DNA of 64,000 nt from Neocallimastix lanati (nom. inval.) (GCA_016946835.1 JACVTC010000063.1:222501-286500), one strand, 5' to 3'; shown: positions 1 to 15,178, numbered from the stretch's first letter. Notes: generated by a model not told the origin, from the sequence alone. A program made the numbers and translations.

Positions 1-3000
1 TAGTTGAAGTATTGATAGAAGGCATAGAAGTTGCTATTGAATAGTTATCCTTTAAAGAGTTCAAGAAAAATTTAAGAGTAGTAATACTTTCTCTTAAGGT
101 ATCAATAATAATCATATATTCTTCAGTAATTCTCCTTTTAACTAAATCAAGATATGAATCGGTTTGATTATTGGTTCTGATACAACTTTCGTTTAAGCTA
201 TGACTCTTCATTATTCCTGATACATTAGAGGTAAGAAGATGATTTTTATTCCTTAAGGAAATAAACGAACTTGGTAATGATTTTATTTCATCTAAAGAGT
301 ATTCCTTTCCATTATTTCCATTTAATAAAGTCATTGTATTAGAAAATTCTGATCTTTCTGAAAGATTCAGGAATTTTTCGACAGTAATTTTTCGAATTTC
401 ATTATCTGAAGTGGTATAATCTAATTCTTTAATGAAATTCTTGTCACAAAATTCTTTCATATTATTAGCGACCATTTGATATAATAATTTTAATTCATTA
501 TATTTATGATCAAAAATAAATGTAATATCTCTGATTTTTTGCCAGAGTATATCATATTGAATTTTATTATATTTATGGTCTTTATCAAATATCTTTTTTT
601 CATTTCCTTCAGTATTCATATCAGTCTTACCAATATCTTTAGATTTAATTCCTCTTTCATTTTTATTTTCAATTTCATATTCATTTTCATTCTTATTTTC
701 GATTTCAGTTCTCTTTTCCTTCTTTTCTTCTTGACTTGGATCTTCTTCCTTGTTACCTTCTTTAAGATTTTCAAAATTCAAAGGTTCATTATTCTTAATT
801 GAATCAACAATCTCTTCCAATGAAGAATCCGAATTAAACCTTTTGAATACTTCCTCCATATCTTTCTTTGTTTTCTTTAAACTTTCACAAAGTTTCTTTT
901 GTTCACTTAATTCCTTCAATAAATCCTCTTCCTTGGTACGATAGTTTCTTATTTGTTGATTAGCCTTCTCAATTTCCTTTTGAACATCGGTTAACGACTG
1001 ATTAATCATTTTTTGATCCTCCTCTCCTTTTCGCTTTAATTTATCATTTTCATCCTTAAGTTGATTTATACTATTGAACTGCTTCTTATTTAAAGTTTCT
1101 AATTCTGTACATCGACTATTATACTTTTCTATTGTTTTTGTATAGGAGTCCAATTCCTTAACTAAATCTTCCTTTTCTTTCATGATTTCATCATATTGAT
1201 GGCTCTTTTCTTGAAGTTCCTTTTTGATCTCATCATAGTTATTGTTTTTATCTTTTTCCTGAAATTCTTGAAGTTCAGATATATTTTTTGCTTGGGCATC
1301 ATTCAATTTATTAATTTCTTCTTTGGAACGTTCAAGTTCATCCAAAAGAGCATTGTATTCCTTTTCTTTCAGTGAGAGTTGACGTTTTAATACATCTACG
1401 GTACTTCGAACTTCACTATCTTTAACGGCCATGGAATCCTTAAGTAATTGAAGTGAATTTTTAATATGAGAATATTCATTTTCCTTTTCAGACATAGAAT
1501 CTTGAAGATTTTGAAGCGAATTTCTCATTTTATTATTTTCATTTTCTTTATTGAAGATAGATTTTTGAAGTTGTTGAAGTGAGTTCTTCATTTCCTCATT
1601 TTCATTGGCTTTTTCTACTATCGAATTTTGAAGTTGTTGAATAGAATTACTCATTTTTGCATTTTCATTGATCTTTTCAACAATAGAATTTTGAAGTCGT
1701 TGAAGCGAATTATTCATTTCAGCATTTTCTTTTTCCTTTTCACTGATAGAATTTTGAAGTTGCAGAATGGAATTATTCATTTCAGCATTTTCATTATTCT
1801 TTTCAACAATCGAATTTTGAAGTTGTTGAAGTGAATTATTCATTTCAGCATTTTCTTTTTCCTTTTCACTGATGGAATTTTGAAGTTGCTGAATGGAATT
1901 CTTCATCTCTGCACTTTCATTTTCCTTTTCCGCAATAGAGTTTTGAAGTTGTTGAAGTGAATTCTTCATCTCAGCATTCTCATTTTCCTTATCATTAAAG
2001 TTGGTCTTCAATTCCTGTAATAAATGAAGAATAATATTATATTCACTCTCTTTTTTATCTATTAAATCCTTCATATCATCCATTTTCTTTTGAAAAAGTT
2101 CTTTTTCTTCAGTACAAGTTGCCAGTTCATTCTTAAGATCATTAATGGTGCGAGTTAATTCATCTTTTTCATTCATATTTTGAATTATGGTCTGATCAAG
2201 ACTCTGTAGATCAGAATTTAATTTGTCATTTTCATCTTGCTTTTTAATAATATTTTCAGAGAGGTGTTTGAAAGAGTTTCTAACCTTTGTAAGTTCTTCA
2301 TCCTTTTTATCAAGTGTAGCTTTCAAATCAGATAAATTATTCTTTAAACGGTCATTTTCAGTTTTTGTTTGGTGTAAGACATCATTTAAATCATCAATAG
2401 ATTTCTTCATTTCAATTCCTTCTTGTTCCTTCTTCATAAGATCACTTTTAAGTTTTTCAAGACTTTCTCCATGCAAACCCCTTTCTTCAAATGCCTGTTG
2501 AAAATCATCATTATTATTCTTTAATGTTTCAATAGAATTATTTAATTGTTCCTTCTCAGAATTGTAGTAATTCTTGGTAGATTCCAGCTTTATCTTTAAA
2601 TCATCAATTATACTATTTAATTTATTAGCTTCTTCCACCTTGGCCTTCTTTATTTCATCCAAGTTTTCTGAAATAGAATTGTATTCTTCTTCTTTCGAAT
2701 TAAGCTTATTTGTCAAGTCAGATAATTTCTTATCTTTTTCTTCAGACTTTGAAATGATGATTCCATTCAACTTTTCTAATGATGATAACTTTTTTAATAG
2801 GGACTGATTACGATCTTCCATATTCTTAATCTCTTCATTAAGAGAAGAAATCTTCTTATTTAATTCTTTATTTAATTCTAATATTTCAATTCTTGAGGAT
2901 TCAATTTGACGAATCATCACGACGTACTTTTTATTTAAATCCTTTTCTCTTTCCACTTCTTTACCGATTTCTTCTTGATTACTTTCAATTTCATAAATAA

Positions 3001-5375
3001 TTTCATCCTTTTCATGAATCTTATATAGTAAGGATTCAATGTAACATTGAAGAAGTTCCAATTCATAACGTTTCTTATTAATTTTAACATTCAATCTTTC
3101 AATTGTTAATTCGGTTTCACTTAATTCTTTCTTACTCTTACTATTTTTAATTTCTTTCAAAATAGAATGACTACTATTATCCTTTAACCATGAATGATTA
3201 CTCCTAATACTTTTATTACCTTTTAATAATGAATGACCTTTTCTAATACTTAGATTATCAATCAAAAATGAATTGCTATTGCTATTGCTTCGATTATCAT
3301 TTATAAATGAATTACCATTGTTAATGCTTTTATTATTCTTTAATAATGAATTACCACTTTTAATACTTTGATAATCTAATGGAATAAATTCACTATCAAA
3401 ATCAAGGAAATTTTCAAAGATCTTGGAAGCTTTATCAAGGGTATCTATATATTCAAAGGAATTACTATTATCATAATTTATTTCACTTTCTTCTTCCTTC
3501 TCCTTTCCTTTTCCTTCTTTTTCTGCTTTATCCTCTTCTTTCACATCTACATCTTGTTTTTTATCATCTTTTTTATCTTTTTTTTCATCTTCATCATCAT
3601 TTTCATTTTTTACTTCATCTTTTACTTCATTTTTTATTTCATTCTTCATTTCATTCTTTATTTCCTTTTCTTTTCCTTTTTCTTTATCATTTACATTTTC
3701 ATTTACATTTACATCTACATTCTCATTCTCATTCTCATTCTCGTTCTCATTTTCATTCTTGTTTTCTTTTTTATCTTCTTGTTCAATTTTCATATCAATA
3801 GTTGAAAGAAGTTTAACGAAACTATTCTTACGTGAAGTGGATGGTGAAAAATGAGCATTGGAAGCACTCTTAATGGAACGTTGATCATCATCACCCTTAC
3901 CATTTTCATCCTTATTCGAAAGTGAAGAAAGGAATAATTGATTATTGGAGTAGAGTTTTTGATAATTTTCCTTTTCTTTTTCCAATTCTTTATTTAATTT
4001 ATCATTTTCCTTTTGAAGATCATCTATAGTGCTTTGAGATGATAAGAATTTTTCTTTATATTCATTTATCTTTTCGTCATTAAGATTACTAAGAGTTTTA
4101 TTTTTTTCATCAGCAGATTTTAATTTATCTTCATATTCTGAAATTTGTTTTTCCTTTTCTGAAATAAGATCCATTATTCTATCTTCTAAGTCAGCAATAC
4201 GATCCTTTTGTTTTTCAATTTGACTTAAATAATTCAAATTTCGATCTTTTTCTTTCTCAATAGTAAATGACTGGGTTTTACACTTCTTATCCAATTCCTC
4301 TTTTATTTCCAGCTGATGACTTAAATTAGTTTTTGTTGTTAAAAGTTCCGATTGAGCCTTCTTCAAGTCTTTTTCACTGGTATTAATTCTTTCTTTTAAT
4401 GTATTGATTGTAGAATCCTTTTCATATGAATTATAACGGTATTGAATATTTTCTTGTTTTAAATCTTCGATTTTATGTCTAAGATCACTATTTTCCTTTT
4501 TTAAAAGTTTCTCCCCATCCTTATACTTTTCTAATTCTTTAGTACACTCGTTATATTCTTTACTTTGCTTAAATAAGTGCTCATTTTGTCTTGAAATTCG
4601 ATCTTCAAATTCATGACACTTTTGTCTGAAGGAACTAATTTGTTCGACTTTTTCACTCAACAATTTTTCATAATAAGCCCTAATCTTTTTCTCATTTTCA
4701 TCTTGGTCATTGGACGATTTTTCTTTAGAGTTTTCATCGTCTCTATATTTATTTACAATAATTTCATAATTTTTAATACGTTTCTCATAATTATCTGATT
4801 TATGTCGAAAATCTTCTTTCTGAACTTTCAACTCACTTTGTGCATATTTCAATTGATCTGATAAATCTTTATTAAGGTTTTTATTAGTGGTAAGCTCATT
4901 TTCATATTTATCACATTTATTTTTCAAAAGAAGAATTTGATTTTGAAGAGAAGAAGAGGTATCATCAGCATTACGACTAATATTACCTTCATTTTTAACA
5001 TTATTATAATTTGCTTTTAAATCATCATAATCTTTTAATAATTTTTGATAGGCATTTTCTTTCTCCTTCAATTTTTCTGACAACTCAGAATTCTGATTTA
5101 TATTTTCTTGACCTTTCTCTTTCAATGAGAGGTTACTATTTTTAAATTTTAATGATTGATTAAAAATTTCATTCCAATTAGATTTCGATAAATGTTTAAT
5201 ATTTTTTGATGAGCTTCTTGAATTCACATTTTCCATAAGCTTTAAATCAATAATTAAAGAAAAATATGAAATATTAAAATATAATAATAATTATAATAAT
5301 AATTATATTATTATTATTGTTGTCGTTGTTATTATTGTTGTTATTATTGTTGATATTATTGTTGTAATTATTATA

Positions 5376-5414
<39 letters not shown>

Positions 5415-6300
5415 ATTATCAATTATCATTGGGGATGTTATTATAATACAGATTTATGTATATATTTATACATTTGTTAGCATAATAAAATATAAAAATT
5501 GTTATTAAAATAATAATTATTAAAATAGTAATATAATGAAAAAGTAATAATAATAATAATTAATAATAATTAATAAAAAATTAAAAATAAAATTTAAAAA
5601 GTTCATATCATTTACCAATTTAGAATTTTCTTCTTTACTATGGTCTAATTCCATTTGAAGTTCTTTTATTTTATTTTGGTAAGTATGCTGTATGTATTTT
5701 ATTAATTCATTTGTATATTTATCAGTTTCCTTAGAAGCTATAAATATTATATATTATTTTAATGATATTTTTAATAATGTCATTAATTAAAATTATAAAT
5801 TCATCATTTAATATTAATAAAAATAGCATTAATAAATGAATATAAATAATAATTATTAATAATACCAAGGTCTAATTGTACTAATGCAGCATCTCTTGAT
5901 TTTTTATCAGTATGAGCTAAAGCCAATTGTAAGGCCGAGTCTCTAATTCTTAATTCTTTTTTCAAGCGTTCTTGAATGGAATTTTGATGTTGTTGAATTA
6001 AATCGAACTTTTATTATTAGTAGTATCATTAGTATTATTAGTAGTATTAGTATTATTATTAAAATAAAATATAATATAATAATTATAGTTTTTTATAAAA
6101 TATAAATTAATTAGTCAATTAATACTGTCCATACTAATAATAAATTTGTAATAATAAGTTATTAATATATATTAATGAATATATATATATTATACCTGGG
6201 ATGAGCCATTGTTAAAATCATAATTATTATAATTATAATTATTATAATTATTTTTATTTAAAGCGCTCAAATCCATACTCTTTGGCCTCATATTATTCAT
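1..6300 (-). CDS. Long coiled-coil protein, 3' end beyond window (4 exons seen)
   Basis: I do not recognise a specific family. The start codon is at 6300 (protein begins MNNMRPKSMDLSALNKNN). Exons are 6300-6196, 6007-5866, 5737-5616 and 5239 to the window edge, joined by GT..AG introns that keep the frame. About 1870 residues are visible and the last exon is still open at position 1. The protein is almost entirely heptad-like and rich in K, E, N, L and Q. After an Asn/Tyr-rich N-terminus, the visible part is one long predicted coiled coil, interrupted by an acidic low-complexity stretch (about 3480-3800) and a short-repeat stretch (NSLLK..NKSI type, about 3170-3370). A 21-residue tandem repeat lies at 1440-2000. 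The last visible part, about 1-700, is less repetitive and may hold a folded domain. Such proteins are often tethers or scaffolds (golgin, spindle-pole or Mlp/TPR-like), but nothing here decides between these. Confidence 0.8.
1440..2000 (-). repeat. 63-bp tandem repeat coding three heptads per unit
   Basis: Within the coiled-coil gene, a unit of the form NSLQQLQNSIxEKxNExAEMK recurs every 63 bp (for example at about 1624, 1687, 1750, 1813, 1876 and 1939 on the plus strand). There are about nine copies, which become more divergent toward the lower coordinates. The length is 21 residues, exactly three heptads, so copy-number change keeps the coiled-coil register. Confidence 0.85.
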
Positions 6301-8445
6301 TTTGGATAATATTTTTATTTTATTATTGTATTTTAACTTAGAACATAAAGATTTAAAAATTTAAAAATATACTATCATAGACTAAAATATAATTCCAATT
6401 TTTTTTTTTTTTAATAAATATTTACAAAAATTTTTTTGATATTCTAATTATTTTAAAAATTTTGGTATACTTTAAATTTGGTATTCTTTTATCAAAAACA
6501 ATATTTATTTTACTTAAAGAGTTTAACAAAAACTATATTTTTATTTAAAAAAAAAAGTATGAAAAAAAAAATTTTCGAAAACTGTATCTAAATCTTTTAA
6601 TTATTACCAAAATTTCAAATAAAGTAAAAGAAAAAAAAAATAAAAATTAAAATTAAAAAAAAAAAATAAAAAAAATGTATCTAATTTAAAATATATATTA
6701 ATTAAAATTTTAATTAAAGATTTTTTTTTTTTTTTTTAATTTTAAAAATTTTAATTAATTTCTTTAATTTTTAATAATTATAAAAAAGGAAAGTAATTAA
6801 AATAACTAATAAAAAAAAAAAATTAAATAAAAAAATAATAAAAAAATAAAAATTTATTTAAATGGGTAATCGAATTACACAGTAATTATAAATTATATAG
6901 AGAATAAAACAGAAAGGTTATAGCATTATTAAATAATTGATAATAATTGTTTCAATATTATTTAATATTAAAATTTATTTGATATAATAATTAAGTATTA
7001 TTATTATTATTATTATTATTAATACTTTATATAATTAGTTAATATATTTATTATTATAATGATATCAAAGTATAAAAAAAAAAAATTTATATAATGATAA
7101 AGTCATTTATATATTTATATATTTTTATTTTTTTTTTTTTTTTACATTTGTTATAGCGCTTGAATAATATTTTTATTTTTTATTGAAAGTGATACAAAAA
7201 AAAAAAAAAATAAAATAAAATAAAAATAAAATAAAACAAAGATTTATAGCATTACTTGTAATATAAGCTTATTTAGTCATGAACATATTTTTTATAATAT
7301 ATATGCATATTATAATAATTTTGTTAATGTTTAATATTCTTTATTTATATTCTATATTTACATTTACATTAAAAAGTATTCATTTTTATTATTGAATGTA
7401 CAAATAAAAAAAAAATAAAAAATAAAAAATAAAAAAGTTAATTTAAAAAAAAATTTAATTTATTTTTTTTATTATTTAAAATATTTTAAAATTTTTAATT
7501 TACTTTGGAATTAAATTAATTTAAAAAAAAAAAAAAAAAAAAATAAAATGTGAATGTCACTGTCGTCACTGTCACATAATAACAATACTGTTATTAAAAT
7601 TAATAATTAAAAGAAAAAATATTAAATCACAAATAATAAATAATTAAAAAAAAAATTAAATAAAATAATGAAAAAAGAAAAAATATATATATATATATTT
7701 AATATTCTTACAATTAATTAAAAAATAATTATATATAATAATATATAATATCATATTGTAATAATAAATTAATAAGAATAAATATTAATAATAATATACT
7801 GATAAGAATAAAAGCTAGTAATAATCAAATAATAAATAGGTATGAATAAAAACTAGTAATAATCAAATAATAAATGGGTAAAAATAAAAAACTTGTAATA
7901 ATTCACTAATAAACAAATAAAAGAATAGTTTAATTAAATAGCAATAATAACAATAAGTAACCAATAATGAATAATATTTAATAATAAATGGCAATACTTT
8001 CAATTTAATTATAGATAATATAATTATTTATTCTATTAAATAGTAGTACAAATTTTATTTATTAAAAAGAAAAAAATAATATTAATATTAATAACTTTAT
8101 TAATGAATATTTTTTTTTTTTAGACTTTATTAATGAATAAATAATTATATTTTTGTATATATATTTGATGTTTTTTTCTCTTTTTTTTTTTTAATGACTT
8201 TTTTTTTCACTCACTATAAAATTATTTTTTGTTTTTATTTGAAATAGATATTCAAAATACAAAAATAAAAGATAATAATTAATTATATAATTATTATCCA
8301 ATAATTTAAAATAAAAAAAAAAATAAAAAATGAAAATTTTTTTAAATTAATAAATTTTTTAGTGAGAATTATTAATTTCTTATTTTAATATATAAAAAAA
8401 TTAAAATACATATAATATATTATTTAATATATATTTATATTTTTA

Positions 8446-8481
<36 letters not shown>

Positions 8482-8548
8482 AATATTATAAATACATTAT
8501 AAATTATGGCTAAATATTTATGGCACATATTCGCTTTTAAATATTTAG

Positions 8549-8579
<31 letters not shown>

Positions 8580-8878
8580 ATGATAATTTTAAAATTATTA
8601 TATTAATTTATTTTTTTTTTTTATTTATGTTTTTTTACAAATTATTCATTGTAGAGCTTTAAATAATACTAAGCATTAATAATAAATATTGTCAATTATT
8701 AATTTTTTGAATGCTCCTTTTATTTTTTTTTTTTTTTTTATGAATTTAAGTTTAAATTTAAATTTTTTTTTGAACTTTTTTTTTTTTAGTAATTTTAACT
8801 TATTTTTTATTTGATCTTAAAATAATTTGGATTTAACATTTTAATTCGCTTTTTGCCATTCCTACAGTAATATATACT
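6301..8878. other. Gene-free AT-rich spacer
   Basis: This lies between the start of the coiled-coil gene and the 3' end of coronin. It contains only A/T homopolymers and short AT microsatellites. It must carry the promoter of the coiled-coil gene next to 6300, but I see no distinctive element. The only notable item is a short T-tract ending in TAGAC at 8110-8125. Confidence 0.6.
8110..8125 (-). mobile_element. Possible LINE 3' tail remnant
   Basis: A T-run followed by TAGAC matches the 3'-end signature (GTCTA plus poly-A, read on the minus strand) of the LINE family found at 52257-57194. No adjoining LINE sequence is recognisable, so this may be chance. Confidence 0.25.
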
Positions 8879-9385
8879 TTATTTGTTAAGATTCATTTGT
8901 TCTATTTGTGCTTCTAATTGTCTTATCTTAACATCCTTTTGAGTAATGGTACTCTTTAATTGTTCAATTTCCTTCTTCATTTCCTTGTAGGCTTCCTTCA
9001 ACTTTTTTTTTCATAGTAATAAGTTATTAAAATTTCATTGAATATATTTAATATTTTTATCATTATTAACATATACAATTTAAATCAATATACACATTTC
9101 TCTTTAAAATAAACTATATTTCAATACTTTAAAAATAAAAAAAAAAAAATACTTACTTCCTTTTCAGTAGTTGGCATCTTTTCTTCATTATGTGCAAGAG
9201 AAGCAGCAGCAGCTTCATTATCAACACTGAATTCACGTTTAATTGGAACAAAACCGTCCTTAAGACTAAATAATATTGGGTCAGCATCTTTACCAGAGAA
9301 GAATTCTTCACAAGTTAAGGCTGGCTTACCATCACAAGTATCAGTGTAAATATCACTAGCAAAGTTATCAGACTATTTGAATACA

Positions 9386-9440
<55 letters not shown>

Positions 9441-11807
9441 AATATTTAATATTATATATATAAATATATATTCATTTTTATAATTTATTAGACAACTATT
9501 CATTATAAAAAAATTTTTTTATATTTTAAGGTAAAAAGAAATAATTTATTCAAAATATTTACCTTTCTTGGAACACGGAATGAAATTGGTTCAACAGCAT
9601 TATGATGAAGCTTATATAAACGAGCAACTTCAACTTCTGAAGTGTTAACAGCACGCTTTGGTAAGTAACCCATACCACGTTGTGGTTCACTACTCTTGTA
9701 TTCTATTGACATGAATGGTTATTATTATCATTAACATTATTTTTTTTTAAATTTATTTATTATAATCATTAAAAAATAAAATGACTTATTAAGTAATTGT
9801 TCATTAATTTAATACCAATAATATACATATGCAATTAAATTTTAATAAAATTAAAATATTTCATAATATTTACCAGAAAGGAAGTATAATTGTTTATTGT
9901 CATCAACAAATTCGTAGTAACGAATGTTACCATCACCTTTACCAGCTAAGTAAATCATTCTAGTATCATTATCATAAAATGGCATAAGAACACCAGAACT
10001 AGTATCAATATTTTCTTGAACAATTGGACTACCAAAGTTCTTAGTATCGAAAATGAACAATTGACGATCACTAGTTCTGCTGAAACCAGTAGTAGCAATT
10101 TTATCTAAATCACCCATCCAAACAGCTCTTGAGCCCTTAACACCTTGATGACCACTAGTTTCCTATTAACATTGAAAAAAAAATAAATATTGAATTTTTT
10201 TTAACAGAAAAATTATAAAAAAAAAAAAAAAAGGATAATTTAATTATTAGTAATTATTTATTAATACTTTAATTTATTTTCTTTAGATAAATTAATACAA
10301 ATTTACTTATATATAAATTTATTAATTAATTATTACATACCATAGTAATTTTACCAGCACGAACATCAAATACTCTAAGAGTCTTATCTCTACAACTAGT
10401 ACATAATAAACTACCATTGTAACTCCATGAAATAGATTGAATAATTTCAGAATGACCACTTAATTGTACCTTTTCTTCACCATTGGTAATATCCCAAATA
10501 CGAACAGTTAAATCACCACTAGCACTAGCTAAAACATTATCAGCAACTGGATGGAAAAGAACATGACCAACCTTACGATCATGACTTTTTTTTATATAAA
10601 AAAAGTTTTTTTACAAAATATTATTATATTATATAATCGAAAATTAATATCATTTGAAAAATAATTAATATTAATATTACTCTATATACATTCATTATTT
10701 TCTATTATTTATTTATATTTAATTTTTTTTTTAAATTCAAAATATATATATATATATATTTTAATATATATTAAAAAAAAGTATACCCATTAAGAGAAAT
10801 GACTGGAGTAGTAATGTTATCCTTAAGACCTTCTTCTGGAATATTCCAAATCATAACCTTACAATCTTCAGAAGAAGAAGCGATAATATTATCATTGAAT
10901 GGGTTGAAATCTGTATCTAATACTGGAGCGCTATGACCATTGAAGCATGGTAGATTATCTTGTTGTTTTCCAGTTCTTTCTAATGGAATAACGGCAAAAG
11001 AACCACCACCACCAGCTTCTAAATTAACAGATAAGAACCTATATTTTGAAAAAGTTTATATATATATAATTAATACTTCTTATACACATTTAAATGTACA
11101 TATTTAATATATACATTAAATATATATATTTATATAGTAATATTTATTTACTTTGGGTTAACTTTAACAAGATTGGTATCCCAAGCACTTCCACTGACCT
11201 TAATATTTCTAAAATAATTTTTTTTAAATAAAAAAAATTATTTCAATTACCATTTTGGAAAAAAAAAAAATACATTAATATTTTACGTATTCTTTTCAAA
11301 AATTTAACTTTATATAATATTTAATAACCAATAAATATAATTGTAATAATTTTATATCTATGTATAATAAATTAATATTAAATGAAATTACAAAAAATCA
11401 CATATTTTTTAAATGAATTTTCATTATTATTATTATTATTATTATTAATTTCTCTCTTTTTTTTTTAAAAAAAAATTATTATATATACTAATATTATTTA
11501 TTTTCTTATTCCTTTCTTTTTTTGTTCTTTAGTCTTTTCTTATTTTTCTATTATTTGTAATAAAAAAAAAATCTTATTATTCTTTTCTATTTCAAAAAAA
11601 TTTATCCTTTTTTCCTCCCTATATTGTTTTTATCTTCATTAATTTATCTTTAAATATTGGTATTATTTTGGAACTGTTATGAAAAGTATGTTTAAAATAT
11701 TAACTATAATAAAATCTTGATATATACTCATAAGCGTTGTCTGGTCTTTTAGCACCAGTACCAAAAACGTGTCTAAACTTTGAAGAACGAACAAATGATG
11801 GAGGCAT
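8879..11807 (-). CDS. Coronin, WD40 actin-binding protein (8 exons)
   Basis: Coronin binds F-actin and works with Arp2/3 and cofilin in actin turnover at cortical patches. Exons are 11807-11728, 11208-11152, 11038-10787, 10584-10341, 10162-9874, 9702-9563, 9372-9157 and 9001-8879. They sum to 1401 nt, that is 466 residues, with all junctions GT..AG and in frame. The N-terminus has the coronin signature SSKFRHVFG, followed by NIKVSGSAWDTN. WD40 blades follow (SSSEDCKVMIWNIPE, SASGDLTVRIWDI, TSCRDKTLRVFDV), then the conserved stretch LAGKGDGNIRYYEFVDD and EPISFRVPRK. The C-terminal ~40 residues form the short coiled coil used for oligomerisation (LKEAYKEMKKEIEQLKSTI). Length is typical of short class-I fungal and amoebal coronins. 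The seven introns are AT-rich, one carrying a ~50-nt poly-A run. No neighbour appears functionally linked. Confidence 0.95.
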
Positions 11808-14800
11808 ATTTATTTATTTATTATTTTTCTTTTATTTAAAATATATATTTTTTTATTTATTTATTTATTAATATATTATTATGTTAATGCGTTTTATTTG
11901 GTTTTTACTAAAAAAAAAAATAATAATAATAGGAAAACGATAATTAATTAAAAGTAAATAAAATTAAATAAATATTTAAAATAAAAAGATTTAAAAAAAA
12001 AAATTAAAAATAAAAAATAAAAAACTAATTAAATATTAAAATAAAAATAATTAAATAAAAAAAAATTTTTTTTATATTAAATTTAATTATATTCATAAAA
12101 GTAAAAAAAACATAAAAATAAAAAATAAAAATAAAAATAAAAAAAAATTAATTAATTATTTAATTAAAAAATTAAAGTATCATAAAATTAACTTTAAAAA
12201 AAAAAAAAAAGGTTTTTTAATATTTTATTAGTTAATTTACTCTGTAATAATAATTATAAAAATTTTATATTATGAAAAAGCATTATTCATTCATTTGTAT
12301 ATTATTATTAATTAAAAAATATATATATATATTAATTTATGGATATTTATTTAAATTTAAGAATCATGTTATTAATTATAAAAAAAAAAAAATTGACACG
12401 TCTTTTATTTATTTTTCCATTTATTTATTTGTTTATTTATTCATCTATTTATTTGTTTATTTATTTATTTGTTTATTTATTTATTTTTTTTATTTATTTA
12501 TTTTATTCATCTATTTATTTATTTATTTGTTTGTTTGTTTATTTATTTATTCATCTATTTATTTGTTTATTTATTTATTTTTATTCATCTATTTATTTGT
12601 TTATTTATTTATTTTTATTCATCTATTTATTTGTTTATTTGTTTATTTTTATTCATCTATTTTCTATTTATTTATTTATTTATTAATATTAGGTATAAAT
12701 TATAATTAATATTTATGATTGTTTATTGAATTATTAATAAAATATTTTTTAATTTATTAAGATTAATGGATAATACATAAATATTCATAAAATGAATGAT
12801 GATTTATTATTAAAATAATTAAATTTTTTAATAAATGTGGTTGTTAAAATTTTTAATTTTTATTTATATTTATATTTTTTTAACATTTCATTAATACCTT
12901 TTAATATCTTTTTATGTTTTTATTTATATTATATTTATGTCAATATTAAAAATTTTATACATACAATTTTAATATTATTATTAAAATGAATAATAATTAT
13001 AAAGAAAAGAAAATTAAAATTTTGGAATATTATATATAAATTTATATTTAAATTTATATATATATTATATTTTCTTTATTTTTTTTTTTTTTTTTTTTTT
13101 AATTTAAAAAGAATTTTTTTAAATTCTTTTTTTTTTTTTCTGTTTCTATTATATATTTATATTTCAATATAAATATTTTATTTTTTTTTATTATTTTTTG
13201 TGGCAATAATTTAAATTGATTATATATTATTATTATGTTATTTAATTCCTATATATACTATTCTCTTTATTTTACTTTTTAATTAATATTAATATTCATT
13301 TTTATTTTATTTTTTTATTTTATTTTATTTTTTTATTTTTTTTTTTTTTTATTTTTTTATTTTATTTTATTTAATTTTATTTAATTTTATTATTTTCAAC
13401 ACAAAATATAAAAAAAAAAATAATTAAAATAATTAAACTAAACTTTAAATAATCAAATGTTATACTTTTAAATAAATATATTTAAAAGTACCAAATTCAG
13501 ATTAAAATTTTTATAATAAATAAGCCAAAAATAAAAAAAAAAAAATAGTTTAGTTATTTGAAAAATAAATTTTAAATACATAAATATTATATAAAATTAT
13601 GAATTGATATAATTATTTTAATATTTTGTAAAAAAAAAATTATAATAATTTTTTACAATGTTTTAAGTTTTTTTGTTTTTAAAAAAAGATATAGATTACT
13701 AAAAACAAGATTAATTATATTTAATATTGTTAAGATATTTTTTAGTCTATTAGTTTATATAGGTTTGTTATAATTATTAATTTATTTAGTTATCAACAGT
13801 GTTATTAATTATTTTAATCTAAAATTTTAATTTTTGTTAAATAATTTATTTATAATAATAGTTATGCAATATATTAATAGCTTCTTCTTTTTAACATCAA
13901 TATATTTTAATATTATATTAATTGCAAAATAATGTTAAGATTTCATCATCTTAAAAAGAAGTATACAAATCGAGATATATTCTCATCGAGATTAATATTT
14001 AATACTAATTTTATTTCTTCAAAATCTTCGATTAAACCATAATAAATTATAAAATAAAATTATTTGTAGGCTAATAATTCAATAATAATTTATTTATTAT
14101 TGTATATATAATTTTTTAATTAATCAAATAATTTACTTTTTCTGTAAAAAAAATAAATAAATAAATAAATAGCACCTTTTAAAAATTTAATTATTTGATA
14201 TAAAATATAAATAAAAAATTATTTTATTTCGTTAAAAAATTAAATTTCATCTATTAACTTATAAAAATTAATACTAATAAAATTTTAATTCACATAAATA
14301 AACATAGAACTACAATATATATTATTTAGTTATTCTACTATTATCTATTATATAATATTGTTTAAACATTAAATTATATTATTATAAGCACGTAACATAG
14401 ATTCATTAATTTACAATACTTATATTGACATTTTATTGAAGGTTACTTATCATTAACCATTCAAGTTCCATCTTGACAAAGATTTTTATAACAATTTTCT
14501 TTTTTTTTTAATATAAAGTAAAACATTTTTTTTTTATGGTCATATTCACTCTAAAGACAATTATAAAACATAAATCTTTATACAAATTTTATATTTGGAT
14601 CCATTAATATTATTTAAGTAATTAGTAATATTAGTTTCTTTAATACAATTATCTTGATGACAATTTAAAGAAAATTAATAAAGACCATTCTTACATCCTT
14701 GATGGATCTTCGTTATTTGTGATTATTATATTAACAATTTTTGTTAATAACAAACATTTATTAAACTATATATATATTATATAATTCTAGCATATTTATA

Positions 14801-15178
14801 CCTTCATATAAAAAAAATAAGCTCAATTTAAAAAAAAAAAAAATGAATGAAATTAATCATTAATTAAAAGTAAATTCAAAATTAATGAAATTCAAATTAA
14901 AAAATAAAAATATAATACAATAAAATAAAAATTAAATTATAATAAACTAAAAATAAAAAAAAAAGAATAAAATAAAATAAAAAAAAAACTTTTCTTAAAA
15001 AAATAAATAAATAAATAAATTAAAAAAGGAAAAAAGGAAAAAAGGAAAAATTTTAAATCCAAAAAAAATATATATATATATAATTTTTTAATTTTTTAAT
15101 TTAAATAATACATAATATATTATAATATATCATAACAAAATAATGTTGTAATATACAATCCATAGAGATATATTAAAA
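11808..15178. other. Gene-free AT-rich spacer upstream of coronin
   Basis: Contains the coronin promoter next to 11807, a TTTA/TTTG tetranucleotide array (12418-12690) and many homopolymers. Open frames in the array are purely repeat-derived. I see no supported gene. Confidence 0.6.
12418..12690. repeat. (TTTA/TTTG/TTCA)n tetranucleotide array
   Basis: About 270 bp of tandem TATT-type tetranucleotides with regular TTTG and CATC interruptions. It is open in all three plus-strand frames because the unit has no stop, giving false I/Y/L/F-rich reading frames. Confidence 0.9.

Noticed and set aside
1628-4798. Several short plus-strand open frames at the left end
   Set aside because: Antisense shadows of the coiled-coil exon, which stays open on the minus strand throughout.
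12272-12709. Membrane-protein-like I/Y/L/F-rich frames
   Set aside because: Open in all three frames only because the tetranucleotide unit lacks stops.
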